DNA of 64,000 nt from DATGZH01 sp035297265 (GCA_035297265.1 DATGZH010000064.1:1-64000), one strand, 5' to 3'. Positions 24,444 through 33,643 are shown, numbered from the stretch's first letter. Translations and numbers: made by a program. Notes: generated from the sequence alone by a model not told the origin.

Positions 24444-25913
24444 ATGACCACCACGACCGCCCCGGAGGGCCGGCTGTTCATCGGCGGCGAGTGGGTCGCA
24501 GCCGGCGGCGGCACCTACGGCATCGTGAACCCGGCCACGGAGGAAACCGTGGGCCCGGCCCCCGAGGCCACGGCGGCCGACGCCCGGGCCGCCGCCGAGG
24601 CGGCCGCCGCGGCCCTGCCGGCCTGGGCCGCCCGTCGGACCGAGGAGCGGTGCGCGCTCATGCGCGAGGCCGCCCGGGCCATCCGGTCCAAGGCCGACGA
24701 GCTGCTCCCGCTCGTGATCGCCGAGACAGGAGCCACCGCCACGGTCGGCTCGCGCATGCAGGTGCCGGTGGCCGCCGACCGCTTCGAGCGCTACAGCCGC
24801 GACCCCCGCCCCGTGCTCGAGACGCCGCTCCTCCCCCAGGTGGTGGGGGCCACCCCCCTCGCGCCCGGCGGGCTGATCGGCGGCCTCGTCAACCGCCAGC
24901 CGGTCGGCGTCGTGACCTGCATCACGTCCTACAACTTCCCGCTCGTCAACATGGCCGGGAAGGTCGCCCCGGCCCTCGCCGCCGGCAACACCGTCGTCGT
25001 GAAGCCGGCTCCCCAGGACCCGCTGGCCGTCGTCGAACTCGTCCGCATCCTCGAAGAGGTGGGCTTCCCGCCCGGGGTCGTGAACCTCGTGAACTCCTCC
25101 GGTCCGGAGGCCGCCGCCGCGCTGGTCGAGGCACCCGAGGTGGACATGGTGAGCTTCACCGGCTCGACCGAGGTTGGGACGAGGATCGCCGAGGCCGGCG
25201 GGCGGACGATGAAGCGCCTGCTGCTCGAGCTCGGGGGCAAGGGCGCCTGCCTCGTGTTCGAGGACGCCGACGTCCGGGCCGCCCTCACCTGCATCGCCTC
25301 GACCTGGACGTTCCACTCGGGCCAGATCTGCACCGCGCCGACGAGAGCCGTCGTGCACCGCAGCCTGGTCGACCAGGTGCGCGACGGCCTGGCCGCTCTG
25401 GCCGGGCACCTGCCGGTCGGCGACCCGAACGACAAGGCCACGGTGGTCGGGCCCCTCATCTCGGCCGCCCAGCGGGCGCGGGTGGAGGCGGCGGTGGCCG
25501 GGGCGAGGGAGGAGGGTGGCGAGGTGGTGGTCGGCGGCGAGCGGCCGGCCGAGCCGGCGCGGGGCTTCTACGCCGCGCCCACCCTCGTCGTCGGCGACAA
25601 CTCGATGAACGTGGCCCAGAAGGAGATCTTCGGCCCGGTGGTCACGCTGATCCCGTTCGACGACGACGACGAGGCGGTGGCCATCGCCAACGACAGCGAC
25701 TACGGCCTCTACGACTACGTCTTCTCGGGCGACACCGGACGGGCCTTCCGGGTGGCCAAGCTGCTGCGGGCCGGCCACGTCGGGGTGAACACGGCCCAGC
25801 GCAACCACGAGGCCCCGTTCGGGGGCTTCAAGCGCAGCGGTATCGGTCGGGACGGCGGCGACTACGGGCTCCTCGCCTACACCGAGGTCCAGAGCATCCT
25901 CTGGAACGGCTGA
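24444..25913 (+). CDS. NAD(P)-dependent aldehyde dehydrogenase
   Basis: 489 residues, the normal ALDH length. The oxyanion Asn stretch SYNFPLVNMAGKVAPALAAG, the catalytic Glu in LELGGKG and the nucleophile Cys in HSGQICTAPTR are all present, and the C-terminal FGGFKRSGIGRDGG loop is intact. It oxidises an aldehyde to an acid, or to a CoA ester if it belongs to the acylating type, which I cannot tell. The ATG follows an excellent GGAGGAG site. The substrate may be the product of the preceding LLM/amidohydrolase steps. Confidence 0.95.
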   Translation: MTTTTAPEGRLFIGGEWVAAGGGTYGIVNPATEETVGPAPEATAADARAAAEAAAAALPAWAARRTEERCALMREAARAIRSKADELLPLVIAETGATATVGSRMQVPVAADRFERYSRDPRPVLETPLLPQVVGATPLAPGGLIGGLVNRQPVGVVTCITSYNFPLVNMAGKVAPALAAGNTVVVKPAPQDPLAVVELVRILEEVGFPPGVVNLVNSSGPEAAAALVEAPEVDMVSFTGSTEVGTRIAEAGGRTMKRLLLELGGKGACLVFEDADVRAALTCIASTWTFHSGQICTAPTRAVVHRSLVDQVRDGLAALAGHLPVGDPNDKATVVGPLISAAQRARVEAAVAGAREEGGEVVVGGERPAEPARGFYAAPTLVVGDNSMNVAQKEIFGPVVTLIPFDDDDEAVAIANDSDYGLYDYVFSGDTGRAFRVAKLLRAGHVGVNTAQRNHEAPFGGFKRSGIGRDGGDYGLLAYTEVQSILWNG

Positions 25914-26014
25914 AAGCCCAGCTCAAGGGCCGACCGGACCCCAGCCGGGACGTGCCCTACCATGACGGACAGGGCTGAGACCTAGGCGGATCCACCTGGA
26001 CACGGAGGGGACTG

Positions 26015-26950
26015 GTGGCGGGGAACGTGGGTCTCTCGGCGCCCTCGGCGGCAAGTCGACGGGCGGTCGTGGTGGCGGGCTGCGTGGTGGTGGGGGCGTC
26101 GACGGCGCTCCCCTGTTACGCCGTGGCCGTCCAAGCACAGAAGCAATTGCCACCCGGGGCTATTCCCCCGGGCGGGCAGTACACGCTGAACCTGTGGCAG
26201 CTGCCGGGATCCTGGCAGTTCCTGGCCTGGGTGATGGTGGTCATCGCCCTCGCCGGGTCGGTGATCGCCCTCCGGGGTGACCGGCGGCGGGTCAACAACA
26301 ACGGGCTGCTGACGGGGCTGGTGGCCCTCGTGCCGCTCCTGATGGGCTTCTTCCACTTCACCGGCACGCACACGCTCACGGTGACGGGGATGGCCACGCC
26401 GACCACCTACACGATCTCGGCCAAGCTCGTACCGGTCATCGGCACCGACCTCGCCTTCGTGGCCACGGCCTTCCTCCTCGTGTGGCCCTTCGTCTGGACC
26501 GTCGTCAGCGGTCGCCTCGGGTCGACGCTCGAGTCCACCGTCGTGCCCATCGGGAGTGCCGACATGAGCCAGGACCCCACGGCCGAGGGGTACCCCATGA
26601 CGACGTTCTCGAGCAGCGCCTTCCCGGGCGCCGACCAGCACGTGGCCGCGGCCACCGCCGCCACGTCGAGCGTGGCGCCGCCCCTGGCCCACGCCGCCGT
26701 GGGCAACGGCGTACCGGTCGCCGCCGGTTCGGCGGCCACCTTGGACCCCGGTCGGGCCCCGAACATCGGCGACCTGCCATCCCTCACCGACGTGGTCGGC
26801 TCGTTCAACGTCACCGCGGTCCCGCCGGGGCCGAACGGTGCGCCGACCGGCTACGAGCCGGGTTGGCGGATGGACCCCGCCATGCCCAGCCGTCTCCGCT
26901 GGTGGGACGGCGTGCAGTGGACCGAGCACACGAGCATGCCGGGCGCCTGA
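26015..26950 (+). CDS. Membrane protein with C-terminal DUF2510 domain
   Basis: 311 residues. The N-terminal half has four hydrophobic helices (starting at AVVVAGCVVVGASTALPCYA). A long Ala/Ser-rich stretch follows, and then a C-terminal DUF2510 module, GWRMDPAMPSRLRWWDGVQW, which is common in actinobacterial membrane proteins and of unknown function. The GTG start follows GGAGGGG by 5 bases. No enzyme motif is visible. It sits alone between catabolic genes and shows no sign of shared control with them. Confidence 0.82.
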   Translation: MAGNVGLSAPSAASRRAVVVAGCVVVGASTALPCYAVAVQAQKQLPPGAIPPGGQYTLNLWQLPGSWQFLAWVMVVIALAGSVIALRGDRRRVNNNGLLTGLVALVPLLMGFFHFTGTHTLTVTGMATPTTYTISAKLVPVIGTDLAFVATAFLLVWPFVWTVVSGRLGSTLESTVVPIGSADMSQDPTAEGYPMTTFSSSAFPGADQHVAAATAATSSVAPPLAHAAVGNGVPVAAGSAATLDPGRAPNIGDLPSLTDVVGSFNVTAVPPGPNGAPTGYEPGWRMDPAMPSRLRWWDGVQWTEHTSMPGA

Positions 26951-26978
26951 GCCCGGCGGTCCGCCGGGGGGGCCCGGC

Positions 26979-26984
26979 TACAGT
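26979..26984 (+). promoter_or_regulatory. TACAGT -10 box
   Basis: It lies 7 bases before the GTG at 26992 and supports a leaderless start for the cyclase-family gene. Confidence 0.5.
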
Positions 26985-26991
26985 CGGCTGA

Positions 26992-27951
26992 GTGACCGCG
27001 CGCCAGCGCTTCGACGAGGTGGCGCGCGAGGTGCGCAACTGGGGTCGTTGGGGTGACGACGACCAACTTGGCACCTTGAACCTGATCGACGGGGCGGCCC
27101 GCCGACGCGCCGCCGCGGCGGTCGTGACGGGTGTGGCGTACCCGCTCGGCCTACCGCTCTCCGAGCGCGAGGGCATCCAGGCGGGCTTCGTCCCGGGCCG
27201 GGTGAACCCCATGCGGACGATGATCGCGGTCAACGAGCCCCTGAGCGACGACGCCGAGTGGATCTGCAGCAGCGAGGACGTCGTCGTGATGGCCCTGCAG
27301 TGCGCCACCCACTGGGACGGGCTGGCCCACGTGAGCTACGGCGGGCTCCTCTACAACGGCCAGCCGGCCTCGTCGGTGACCTCGGCCGGGGCCCGGCGCT
27401 GCGGGATCCACCTCGTGACCACGCTGGTCGGCCGGGGCGTCCTCCTCGACGTGGCCCGGGCCAAGGGCGCCGACGTGCTCGAGCCCGGCTACCCCATCAC
27501 AGCCGAGGACCTCGACGAAGCGGCCGCCCTCGCCCGGGTGGCGGTCGCCCCCGGCGACATCGTGCTCGTCCGCACAGGTCAGATGGTCCACCTCGGCCGG
27601 CCGGGACCCGACGGCACGGCAGGGGCGAAGCGCGACGTCATCCGCTACACGTGGCCCACGCCGGGACTGACCGTCGGCACGGCCCGCTGGTTCGCCGCCC
27701 ACGACGTGGCCGCCGTGGCCACCGACACCCTGGTGCTCGAGGTGTTCCCCTGCGAGGACGACGACCTCTATCTCCCCGTCCACCTCCTCCACCTGGTGGA
27801 GATGGGCCTCACGCAGGGCCAGAACTTCGTGCTCGACGACCTGGCGGCGGCGTGCGCCGAGGACGGCCGCTACACGTTCTTCCTCGATGCCACCCCGCTC
27901 CCCTTCACCCACGGCCTCGGCTCACCGGTCAACCCGGTGGCCGTCCGCTGA
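26992..27951 (+). CDS. Cyclase-family (kynurenine-formamidase-like) metal hydrolase
   Basis: 319 residues. The cyclase/formamidase family is recognised from CATHWDGLAHVSY, which supplies the metal-binding His/Asp cluster (HxGTHxD in classical members), together with GDIVLVRTGQM and DTLVLEVFPCE. Members hydrolyse formamides, isatin or cyclic esters with a Mn or Zn centre. The N-terminus NWGRWGDDDQLGTLNLI is typical of the long-form subgroup in actinobacteria. The substrate is unknown. It converges with the SCO6745-type gene 16 bases away. Confidence 0.88.
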   Translation: MTARQRFDEVAREVRNWGRWGDDDQLGTLNLIDGAARRRAAAAVVTGVAYPLGLPLSEREGIQAGFVPGRVNPMRTMIAVNEPLSDDAEWICSSEDVVVMALQCATHWDGLAHVSYGGLLYNGQPASSVTSAGARRCGIHLVTTLVGRGVLLDVARAKGADVLEPGYPITAEDLDEAAALARVAVAPGDIVLVRTGQMVHLGRPGPDGTAGAKRDVIRYTWPTPGLTVGTARWFAAHDVAAVATDTLVLEVFPCEDDDLYLPVHLLHLVEMGLTQGQNFVLDDLAAACAEDGRYTFFLDATPLPFTHGLGSPVNPVAVR

Positions 27952-27967
27952 GGCACCGAGCCGCGGC

Positions 27968-28714
27968 TCAGCCGCCCTCGTCCGCCAGGGCGGCGCCCAT
28001 GGCCTCGAGGCCGTCGAGCACGGCCCTCGCCCCCTCCTCGTCGACCGCGGCGTAGGCCGGACGCACGAGGGCGTCGGTCAGCTCCTCGGCCGCGGCCTTC
28101 CTGGCCCGGTGCTCCTCGGTGATCTCCGGCACCTCGTCCTCGCCCCAGCCGAACATGGCCCAGTCGTCCGGCCGCTTGATGTAATGGGCCTCGCGGGGCG
28201 TGAGCCCGCTGGCCACGACGGCCACCAGGTGGGCGCTGCCTCGGTACTCGCGCAGCACCGTCAGGAGCTGCATCGCCCGGGCCGGCGGGTCGTCGGCCAG
28301 CGGCAGGGCGGCGACGCCGGCGTAGAGGGCGAGCGCGGCGGGGTCGGCGGCGTCGTTCACCGCGCCGGCCGCCGCACAGAAGGCCTCCAGGCCCGGCAGG
28401 TCCGAGAACTGCTGTCGGCCGAACGCAGCGCCGCACTCGAGGTAGGCGCGAGCGGCCTCACGCGGGTCGACCTTCTCGCGGGCCGTGTTCCACATCTTCT
28501 CGACGAGCGACGGCTTGAAGTAGCCGAGGGCGCTCGCCACGACCGGCGCCTCGACGTCACCGAGCACGCCGCCCCGGCCGAGGAAGTAGAAGCGCAAGCC
28601 GTCGAGGCCGAACTCCTTGCCCCTCTCGAGGGTCTCGGGGACGAAGTAGAAGGCCCACCCCATGTCGTTGATGGCAGGACAGGCGGTGGCGACGAGCTCG
28701 TCGGTCGTGGTCAT
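27968..28714 (-). CDS. SCO6745-family protein of unknown function
   Basis: 248 residues. It begins with the strongly conserved core PAINDMGWAFYFVPETLERG and YFLGRGGVLGDVEAPVV, found in an actinobacterial family named after SCO6745. The protein is predicted all-helical and cytoplasmic, with no signal peptide or membrane segment. Its biochemical activity is not known to me. Some members sit next to F420 or lipid-metabolism genes. It has its own -10 box, TACGCT, 8 bases before the ATG. Confidence 0.75.
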   Translation of the reverse strand: MTTTDELVATACPAINDMGWAFYFVPETLERGKEFGLDGLRFYFLGRGGVLGDVEAPVVASALGYFKPSLVEKMWNTAREKVDPREAARAYLECGAAFGRQQFSDLPGLEAFCAAAGAVNDAADPAALALYAGVAALPLADDPPARAMQLLTVLREYRGSAHLVAVVASGLTPREAHYIKRPDDWAMFGWGEDEVPEITEEHRARKAAAEELTDALVRPAYAAVDEEGARAVLDGLEAMGAALADEGG

Positions 28715-28722
28715 GGCCAGCG

Positions 28723-28728
28723 AGCGTA
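28723..28728 (-). promoter_or_regulatory. TACGCT -10 box, minus strand
   Basis: It lies 8 bases before the ATG at 28714, giving a leaderless transcript. It is squeezed into the 16 bases between this gene and the stop of the TetR gene. Confidence 0.5.
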
Positions 28729-28730
28729 GG

Positions 28731-29369
28731 TCAGCCGCCGGCCGCCGGGCCCGGTCGGCCCGTCACCGCGAAGTGCACCAGCCGCGCCTCGCTGTCGAAC
28801 AGGTCGTTGGCCGGCACGCCGAGCGCCGAGAGCGCCGCCCGGCGACGGGCCACGCTGGCCAGCATGGCGACGAGACTGACGGCCACCGCCACGGGGTGGT
28901 CGGCGGCCGCCGAGCCGTGTGACGCCACCGCGGCGGCGAGGGCCATCGTGAGCGCCCGGAGGGCCCGGACCCGCACCCCGGCCAGCGGTGTGTCGAGGTC
29001 GGCCGCCAGGTCGAGCACGTAGAAGAGCGACCGGTTGGCCTCCCAGTAGTCGAGGAAGCCGCGGCAGAGTGCCTGGGACGTGGCCCAGCTGGCCGCCGGC
29101 GACCACTCCCCGCCCACGAGCTCGGCCAGGCCGACGCCGTCCTCCACCAGGTCCTCGGCCAGTACCGAGATGGCCTGCTCGACGTTGCCGAAGTACTGGT
29201 AGAAGGTGGCCGGCGAAGTCCCGGCGCGGCGGGCGATGTCGGTGACGGTGACCGAGCGCCACGACGTCGCGGCCAGGGAGTCGGCCGTCGCTTCGAGCAG
29301 GCGTTGGCGGGTGGCCCGGCCCCGCCGACCGGGCACCCGGCCGTCGGTGGCCACCGGGGCGCCGGTCAT
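28731..29369 (-). CDS. TetR-family regulator, divergent from FUSC transporter
   Basis: 212 residues. An N-terminal helix-turn-helix (SVTVTDIARRAGTSPATFYQYFGN) is followed by a ligand-binding domain of ~150 residues. TetR repressors usually control the divergent neighbour, so the FUSC-type exporter starting 64 bases away is the probable target, with an aromatic or amphipathic ligand. The 64-base gap holds a TAGTTT box that could serve as the exporter's -10. No clear palindrome was found by eye. Confidence 0.9.
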   Translation of the reverse strand: MTGAPVATDGRVPGRRGRATRQRLLEATADSLAATSWRSVTVTDIARRAGTSPATFYQYFGNVEQAISVLAEDLVEDGVGLAELVGGEWSPAASWATSQALCRGFLDYWEANRSLFYVLDLAADLDTPLAGVRVRALRALTMALAAAVASHGSAAADHPVAVAVSLVAMLASVARRRAALSALGVPANDLFDSEARLVHFAVTGRPGPAAGG

Positions 29370-29433
29370 GGGGCGCGAGAGTAGTTTTCCGCGGTGGTGG
29401 GAGCGCCCCACAGGTGCCCCCGCCGAGTGCGCC

Positions 29434-31764
29434 ATGCCGGTCGAGCCACAGCCCCCCGAGCCATCCGTCGCCGCCAGTGGCGTGGCCTCGTGGCCGCGCC
29501 GCGCCGGGGACTGGCTCGCCCGTCGCGACCCCGGCCTGCGGGCCACCAAGAAGTCGGTCCGAGCCGCCGTCTTCGTGCCGCTCGCCTTCGCCGTCGCAGA
29601 GTACGGCACGGCCAACCCGCAGACCCCGCTCTTCGCCTCCTTCGGGGCGGTCGCCTTCCTCCTGTTCGCCGACTTCGGCGGCACGCCCGTCGTCCGTCTG
29701 CGGGCCAACCTCATGCTCTTCCTGACGGGCGCGGTCTTCATCACGCTCGGCACGCTGGCCTCCTTGCACCCGGTGGTCGCCGTCGTGGCCATGGGCGTCG
29801 TGGCCTTCGTGGTCCTCTTCGCCGGCGTCACCTCCCCACAGGTCGCCGTCGGGTCCACGGCCGCCCTCCTCACGTTCATCCTCCCGGTGGCCGTGCCGGC
29901 GGCCCCCTCGGCGGTGCCCGACCGCCTGCTCGGCTGGGTCCTCGCCGCGGCCTTCGCTATCCCGGCCCTCTTCCTCCTGTGGCCGGGGCGCTGGAACGAC
30001 CCGCTCCGGCGGGGCATCGCCCGGGCCGCTCGGGCCCTCGCCGACCTGGCGTCGGCCCACGCCGAGGGCCGCTTCGACGGCGCCGGCCGGGACAGGGCCG
30101 AGGCGGAGCTCGGCGCGCTGCGGCGCCAGTTCGAGGCCACCCCCTACCGCCCGACCGGGGCCGGGCCGTCGGACGTGGCGGTGAGCATGCTGGTCGGCCG
30201 CCTCGAGTGGGTGGGGGCCAACGCGGTCGAGCGCCCGCAGGCGGGCCCCGACGCCCTCGCCGCCCCCGAGGTGCGGCGGGCCAACGCGGCCGTGTCCGAG
30301 GTCCTCACCGACATCGCCGCGGTGGTGGACGGCGAGGGCGGCCAGGCGGGCGACCCGTCGACCGACGCGCTGGCCGGTGCCGTCGTGCGTCTCCAGCGGG
30401 CCTTGACGGCGGCCACCGCTGCGGCCGTGGATGGCTTCATGGCCGCAGCCCGACCGTCCCCCGAGACGACCCACGACCCGACGGCCCTCCGGCCGGCGTC
30501 GACCTCGCTCGTCGACGAGATCGACCCGAGCTTCCGCACCCGCTGGTTGGCCCTGGCCACCGAGATGGCCGCCGAGCTGGCCGAGCAGGCCGGTGGGCAG
30601 ATGGGACGCTACGACCTCCGATCGGTCATCACCCGGGCCCGGGCGTTCCTCGAGAACGCCGGCCGCATCGCCGCGGCCGAGCTCCACCCCCGCTCGGCCT
30701 GGCTCCGCAACAGCCTCCGCGGGGCCATCGGCCTCGCTCTCGCCGTCGCGGTGGTCGAGGTGACCTCGGTCCAGCACGGCTTCTGGGTGGTCCTCGCCGT
30801 CCTCTCGGTGCTGCGGTCCAACGCGCTCGGCACGGGGTCGACGGTGCTCCGAGCGCTGGCCGGGACGGTGGCCGGCGTCATCGTCGGCTCGGTCGTGCTC
30901 GTCGTCGTGGGGCACCACACCCAGGTGCTCTGGATAGTGCTGCCGGTGGTGGTGCTCGCCGCGGGTTTGGCGCCGTCGCTCGTGTCGTTCGCCGCCGGCC
31001 AGGCCGGCTTCACCGTCCTCGTCGTCATCCTGTTCAACATCATCGAGCCGGCCGGCTGGCGGGTCGGGCTCGTCCGCATCGAGGACATCGCCATCGGCTG
31101 TGGCGTGGCCCTCGTGACGGGGCTCCTCTTCTGGCCGAGAGGTGCGGCGGCCCAACTGGGCCGGGCGCTCGGCGACGCCTTCTCCGACGCCGCGGCCTAC
31201 TTCGGGGCCGAGGTCGAACGCATCACGTCGCGAGCGGATGCGCCGGCCCTGTCCGAGCAGCGGGCCGCGGTGCGCTCCGCCCGCCGCCTCGAGAGCGCGT
31301 TCCGCCAGTACGTCGCCGAGCGCGGCGCCAAACCCGCCGCCCTCCACGACGTCACCGGTCTCGTGAGCGGGGCCGCACGCGTCCGGCTGGCCGCCGAGTC
31401 CCTGGCCCAGCTGCCCACGTCCGAGGAGGACCCGGGGCGTGAACCCGAAGCGGTCAGGAAGGCCGCGCGCGAGCTCAGCCGGTGTTGCGACCTCACCACG
31501 GACTGGTTCGCCGCCTTCGGCCACGCCCTGGCCGGACGGCACGCCGTGGCGCCGGCCCCGCCCGACGGCCACGACGAGCTGCACGAGCTCCTGCTCCGCG
31601 CGTTCGACGCCGCCCGGGAGGCGGGTCGACCCTGCGACCTGCACCTGACGCTCCGGATGCTGTGGGCCGACGAGCGCCTCGAAGACACCGCCTCTCTCCA
31701 AGAGGCCCTCGCCGAGACGGCCGACCGCATGGTGGCGGCCGACCGTCCGGCCCCGCAGCCGTAA
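29434..31764 (+). CDS. FUSC-family inner-membrane transporter
   Basis: 776 residues with the duplicated layout of the FUSC/aromatic-acid exporter family. A first bundle of hydrophobic helices spans residues ~40-190, then a long soluble helical part, a second membrane bundle (GLALAVAVVEVTSVQHGFWV through LVTGLLFWPRG, ~residues 430-565), and a soluble C-terminus. Such proteins export aromatic carboxylates or fusaric-acid-like compounds, or act in lipid trafficking. It is divergently transcribed from the TetR gene, which suggests substrate-induced expression. Confidence 0.85.
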   Translation: MPVEPQPPEPSVAASGVASWPRRAGDWLARRDPGLRATKKSVRAAVFVPLAFAVAEYGTANPQTPLFASFGAVAFLLFADFGGTPVVRLRANLMLFLTGAVFITLGTLASLHPVVAVVAMGVVAFVVLFAGVTSPQVAVGSTAALLTFILPVAVPAAPSAVPDRLLGWVLAAAFAIPALFLLWPGRWNDPLRRGIARAARALADLASAHAEGRFDGAGRDRAEAELGALRRQFEATPYRPTGAGPSDVAVSMLVGRLEWVGANAVERPQAGPDALAAPEVRRANAAVSEVLTDIAAVVDGEGGQAGDPSTDALAGAVVRLQRALTAATAAAVDGFMAAARPSPETTHDPTALRPASTSLVDEIDPSFRTRWLALATEMAAELAEQAGGQMGRYDLRSVITRARAFLENAGRIAAAELHPRSAWLRNSLRGAIGLALAVAVVEVTSVQHGFWVVLAVLSVLRSNALGTGSTVLRALAGTVAGVIVGSVVLVVVGHHTQVLWIVLPVVVLAAGLAPSLVSFAAGQAGFTVLVVILFNIIEPAGWRVGLVRIEDIAIGCGVALVTGLLFWPRGAAAQLGRALGDAFSDAAAYFGAEVERITSRADAPALSEQRAAVRSARRLESAFRQYVAERGAKPAALHDVTGLVSGAARVRLAAESLAQLPTSEEDPGREPEAVRKAARELSRCCDLTTDWFAAFGHALAGRHAVAPAPPDGHDELHELLLRAFDAAREAGRPCDLHLTLRMLWADERLEDTASLQEALAETADRMVAADRPAPQP

Positions 31765-31788
31765 CCGGGGCCCAGGGAATGCCCCGGT

Positions 31789-31794
31789 TATCGT
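31789..31794 (+). promoter_or_regulatory. TATCGT -10 box
   Basis: It lies 7 bases before GTG 31802. This favours that start over the GTG at 31793, which overlaps the box. Confidence 0.45.
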
Positions 31795-31801
31795 GGCCGG
31801 C

Positions 31802-32401
31802 GTGCAGGAGGCCGTCGCCCGACCGTTGACCCGCGCCCAGGAGGCCCGGCGGCAACGGGTGATCGACGCGGCCATGGGCCTCGGCCTCGAGGGCGGCTAC
31901 GAAGCCGTCCAGATGCGCGACGTGGCCGCCCGGGCCGACGTCGCCATGGGCACCGTCTACCGCTACTTCACAAGCAAGGACCACCTGCTGGCGGCGACCC
32001 TCGTGCACTGGGTCGAGCAGCTCGACGCCCGGCTGGCCCAGCAGCCGGCCCGCGGGGCCACGGCCGGCGAGCGGGTGCTCGAGGCGCTCGACCGGGGGCT
32101 GCGGGCCATGAGCCGCCAGCCCCGTCTCGTGGCCGCGGTCTTTACGTCCCTCTCCTCGCCCGACCCCGCCGCCGTGGCCTGCCAGCAGCAGATCACCCTC
32201 GTCATGGAGGGGATCATCACCCGGGCCATCGGTGACCCCCCGCCGCCCGACCTGGCCGACCGGGCCCGCATCATCGGCCACGTCTGGTACTCGGCCCTCG
32301 TGGGCTGGATCACGGGATGGTCCACGATGGGCCGCGTGTACGACGAACTGGCGGTGGCGGTGGGCCTGCTCTTGCCGGGTGAGCGCCCGCACGGCGTCTG
32401 A
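31802..32401 (+). CDS. KstR-like TetR-family regulator
   Basis: 199 residues. The DNA-binding helices read GGYEAVQMRDVAARADVAMG, followed by TVYRYFTSK. This is nearly identical in pattern to mycobacterial KstR (GGYEAVQMR...ADVAVG, TLYRYF), the cholesterol-catabolism repressor that responds to steroid-CoA esters. The ligand domain contains the matching VWYSALVGWITGW segment. The gene is followed, 9 bases after its stop, by a sequence that fits the KstR operator consensus exactly. It may be KstR itself or a close paralogue. Autoregulation is not obvious, because the site lies downstream of the gene. Confidence 0.82.
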   Translation: MQEAVARPLTRAQEARRQRVIDAAMGLGLEGGYEAVQMRDVAARADVAMGTVYRYFTSKDHLLAATLVHWVEQLDARLAQQPARGATAGERVLEALDRGLRAMSRQPRLVAAVFTSLSSPDPAAVACQQQITLVMEGIITRAIGDPPPPDLADRARIIGHVWYSALVGWITGWSTMGRVYDELAVAVGLLLPGERPHGV

Positions 32402-32410
32402 AACACCACT

Positions 32411-32424
32411 TGTAACGTGTTGCA
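32411..32424. promoter_or_regulatory. KstR-type operator TGTAACGTGTTGCA
   Basis: It fits the published KstR consensus TnnAACnnGTTnnA at every defined position. It lies between the KstR-like gene and the alcohol dehydrogenase, 90 bases before the latter's ATG, where it could control that gene. Confidence 0.7.
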
Positions 32425-32513
32425 GTAGCCCCGCCGTCGTGGTCGAATCGCGCTCCTGGCGCCGTCCGGCCGTCGATCGGCCCCCGGGGGCGCCCTCGGA
32501 GAAGGAGGACACG

Positions 32514-33593
32514 ATGCGCGCAGCGGTCTGCCAGGCGACCGGCGACGAGAAGGTCGTCATCTTCGACGACGTGACGTTGGGCGACCCCGGGCCGGGCCAG
32601 GTCCGGGTGAAGCTGCATGCCGCCGGGATCTGCCACTCCGACGCCCACGGCATGAACGGCACCCTGCCGCAGCTGTCGCCCTTCGTCCCCGGCCACGAGG
32701 GGGCCGGAGAGGTCGTGGCCGTTGGCGACGGCGTCTCGACGGTCAACGTGGGCGACCACATCATCGTGGCCTGGAACCCCGTCTGCGGGCACTGCCCGGC
32801 CTGCCTCCGCGGCCAGCCCAACCTCTGCGTCACGGTCCTCTTCACCATCGCCATGACCGCCAACTTCCACCGGGGCGACGACGCCATCATGGGTTTCGTC
32901 GGCATCGGCACCTGGGTCGAAGAGGTGGTGCTGCCCATCGAGGCGGTCGTCGTCATCCCGAAGGACATCCCCTACGAGGTGGCCGCCCTCATCGGCTGCG
33001 GCGTGACGACCGGCGTCGGGGCGGCCATCAACACGGCCAAGGTGCAGCCGGGCTCGTCGGCCGTCGTGATCGGCTGCGGTGGCGTCGGCATCTCGGCCAT
33101 CCAGGGCGCCCGCCTCGCCGGTGCGGCGGAGATCCTGGCGGTCGACACGGTCCCCCAAAAGCTGGAGGACGCCAAGCGCTTCGGGGCCACCCACGGCGCC
33201 CACCCCGACCAGCTGGCCGAGGTGGCCGCTCAGCTCACCGGAGGCGAGGGCTTCGACTACGCCTTCGAGTGCATCGGCATCCCACCCACGTTCCGGGCCG
33301 CCTGGGACGCCACCCGGCGGGGCGGGACCACCGTCATCGTGGGTGCGGGCAGCGACGACCAGAAGCTCGAGCTTGGTGGCTTCGAGATGTTCTTCCAGAA
33401 CAAGCGGCTCCTCGGCAGCTACTACGGCGAGGCCGACGTGCGCACGTTCTTCCACAAGCTCATCCGCCTCTGGCGGGCCGGTCGCATCGACCTCGAGGGG
33501 ATGATCAGCCGGCGCCTCGAGCTCGACCAGATCAACGAGGGCCTCGACGCGATGCGCAAGGGTGAGGTGATCCGCCAGGTCGTCATGCTCTGA
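32514..33593 (+). CDS. Zinc-dependent alcohol dehydrogenase, NDMA-type
   Basis: 359 residues. It is a medium-chain dehydrogenase with the catalytic Zn ligand motif GICHSDAHGMNG, GHEGAGEV, a structural-zinc Cys cluster (CGHCPACLRGQPNLC) and a Rossmann loop, VIGCGGVGISAIQGARLAG. It resembles the class III-like, NDMA-dependent dehydrogenases of actinobacteria, which hold their nicotinamide tightly. The ATG follows an AAGGAGG site by 6 bases. A KstR-type operator lies 90 bases upstream, so oxidation of a sterol-derived alcohol is a reasonable inference. Confidence 0.9.
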   Translation: MRAAVCQATGDEKVVIFDDVTLGDPGPGQVRVKLHAAGICHSDAHGMNGTLPQLSPFVPGHEGAGEVVAVGDGVSTVNVGDHIIVAWNPVCGHCPACLRGQPNLCVTVLFTIAMTANFHRGDDAIMGFVGIGTWVEEVVLPIEAVVVIPKDIPYEVAALIGCGVTTGVGAAINTAKVQPGSSAVVIGCGGVGISAIQGARLAGAAEILAVDTVPQKLEDAKRFGATHGAHPDQLAEVAAQLTGGEGFDYAFECIGIPPTFRAAWDATRRGGTTVIVGAGSDDQKLELGGFEMFFQNKRLLGSYYGEADVRTFFHKLIRLWRAGRIDLEGMISRRLELDQINEGLDAMRKGEVIRQVVML

Positions 33594-33631
33594 CCTGATG
33601 GCCGTGCCCGGGTCCGCCCGGCCACCGCCGA

Positions 33632-33637
33632 TAAGGT
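33632..33637 (+). promoter_or_regulatory. TAAGGT -10 box for the ABC exporter
   Basis: It lies 6 bases before GTG 33644, fitting a leaderless operon start. Confidence 0.5.
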
Positions 33638-33643
33638 CGCAGC

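Noticed and set aside
27957..27968. GAGCCGCGGCTC self-complementary run between convergent genes
   Set aside because: Too short and without a proper loop or T tract; may be part of a weak bidirectional terminator but not supportable.
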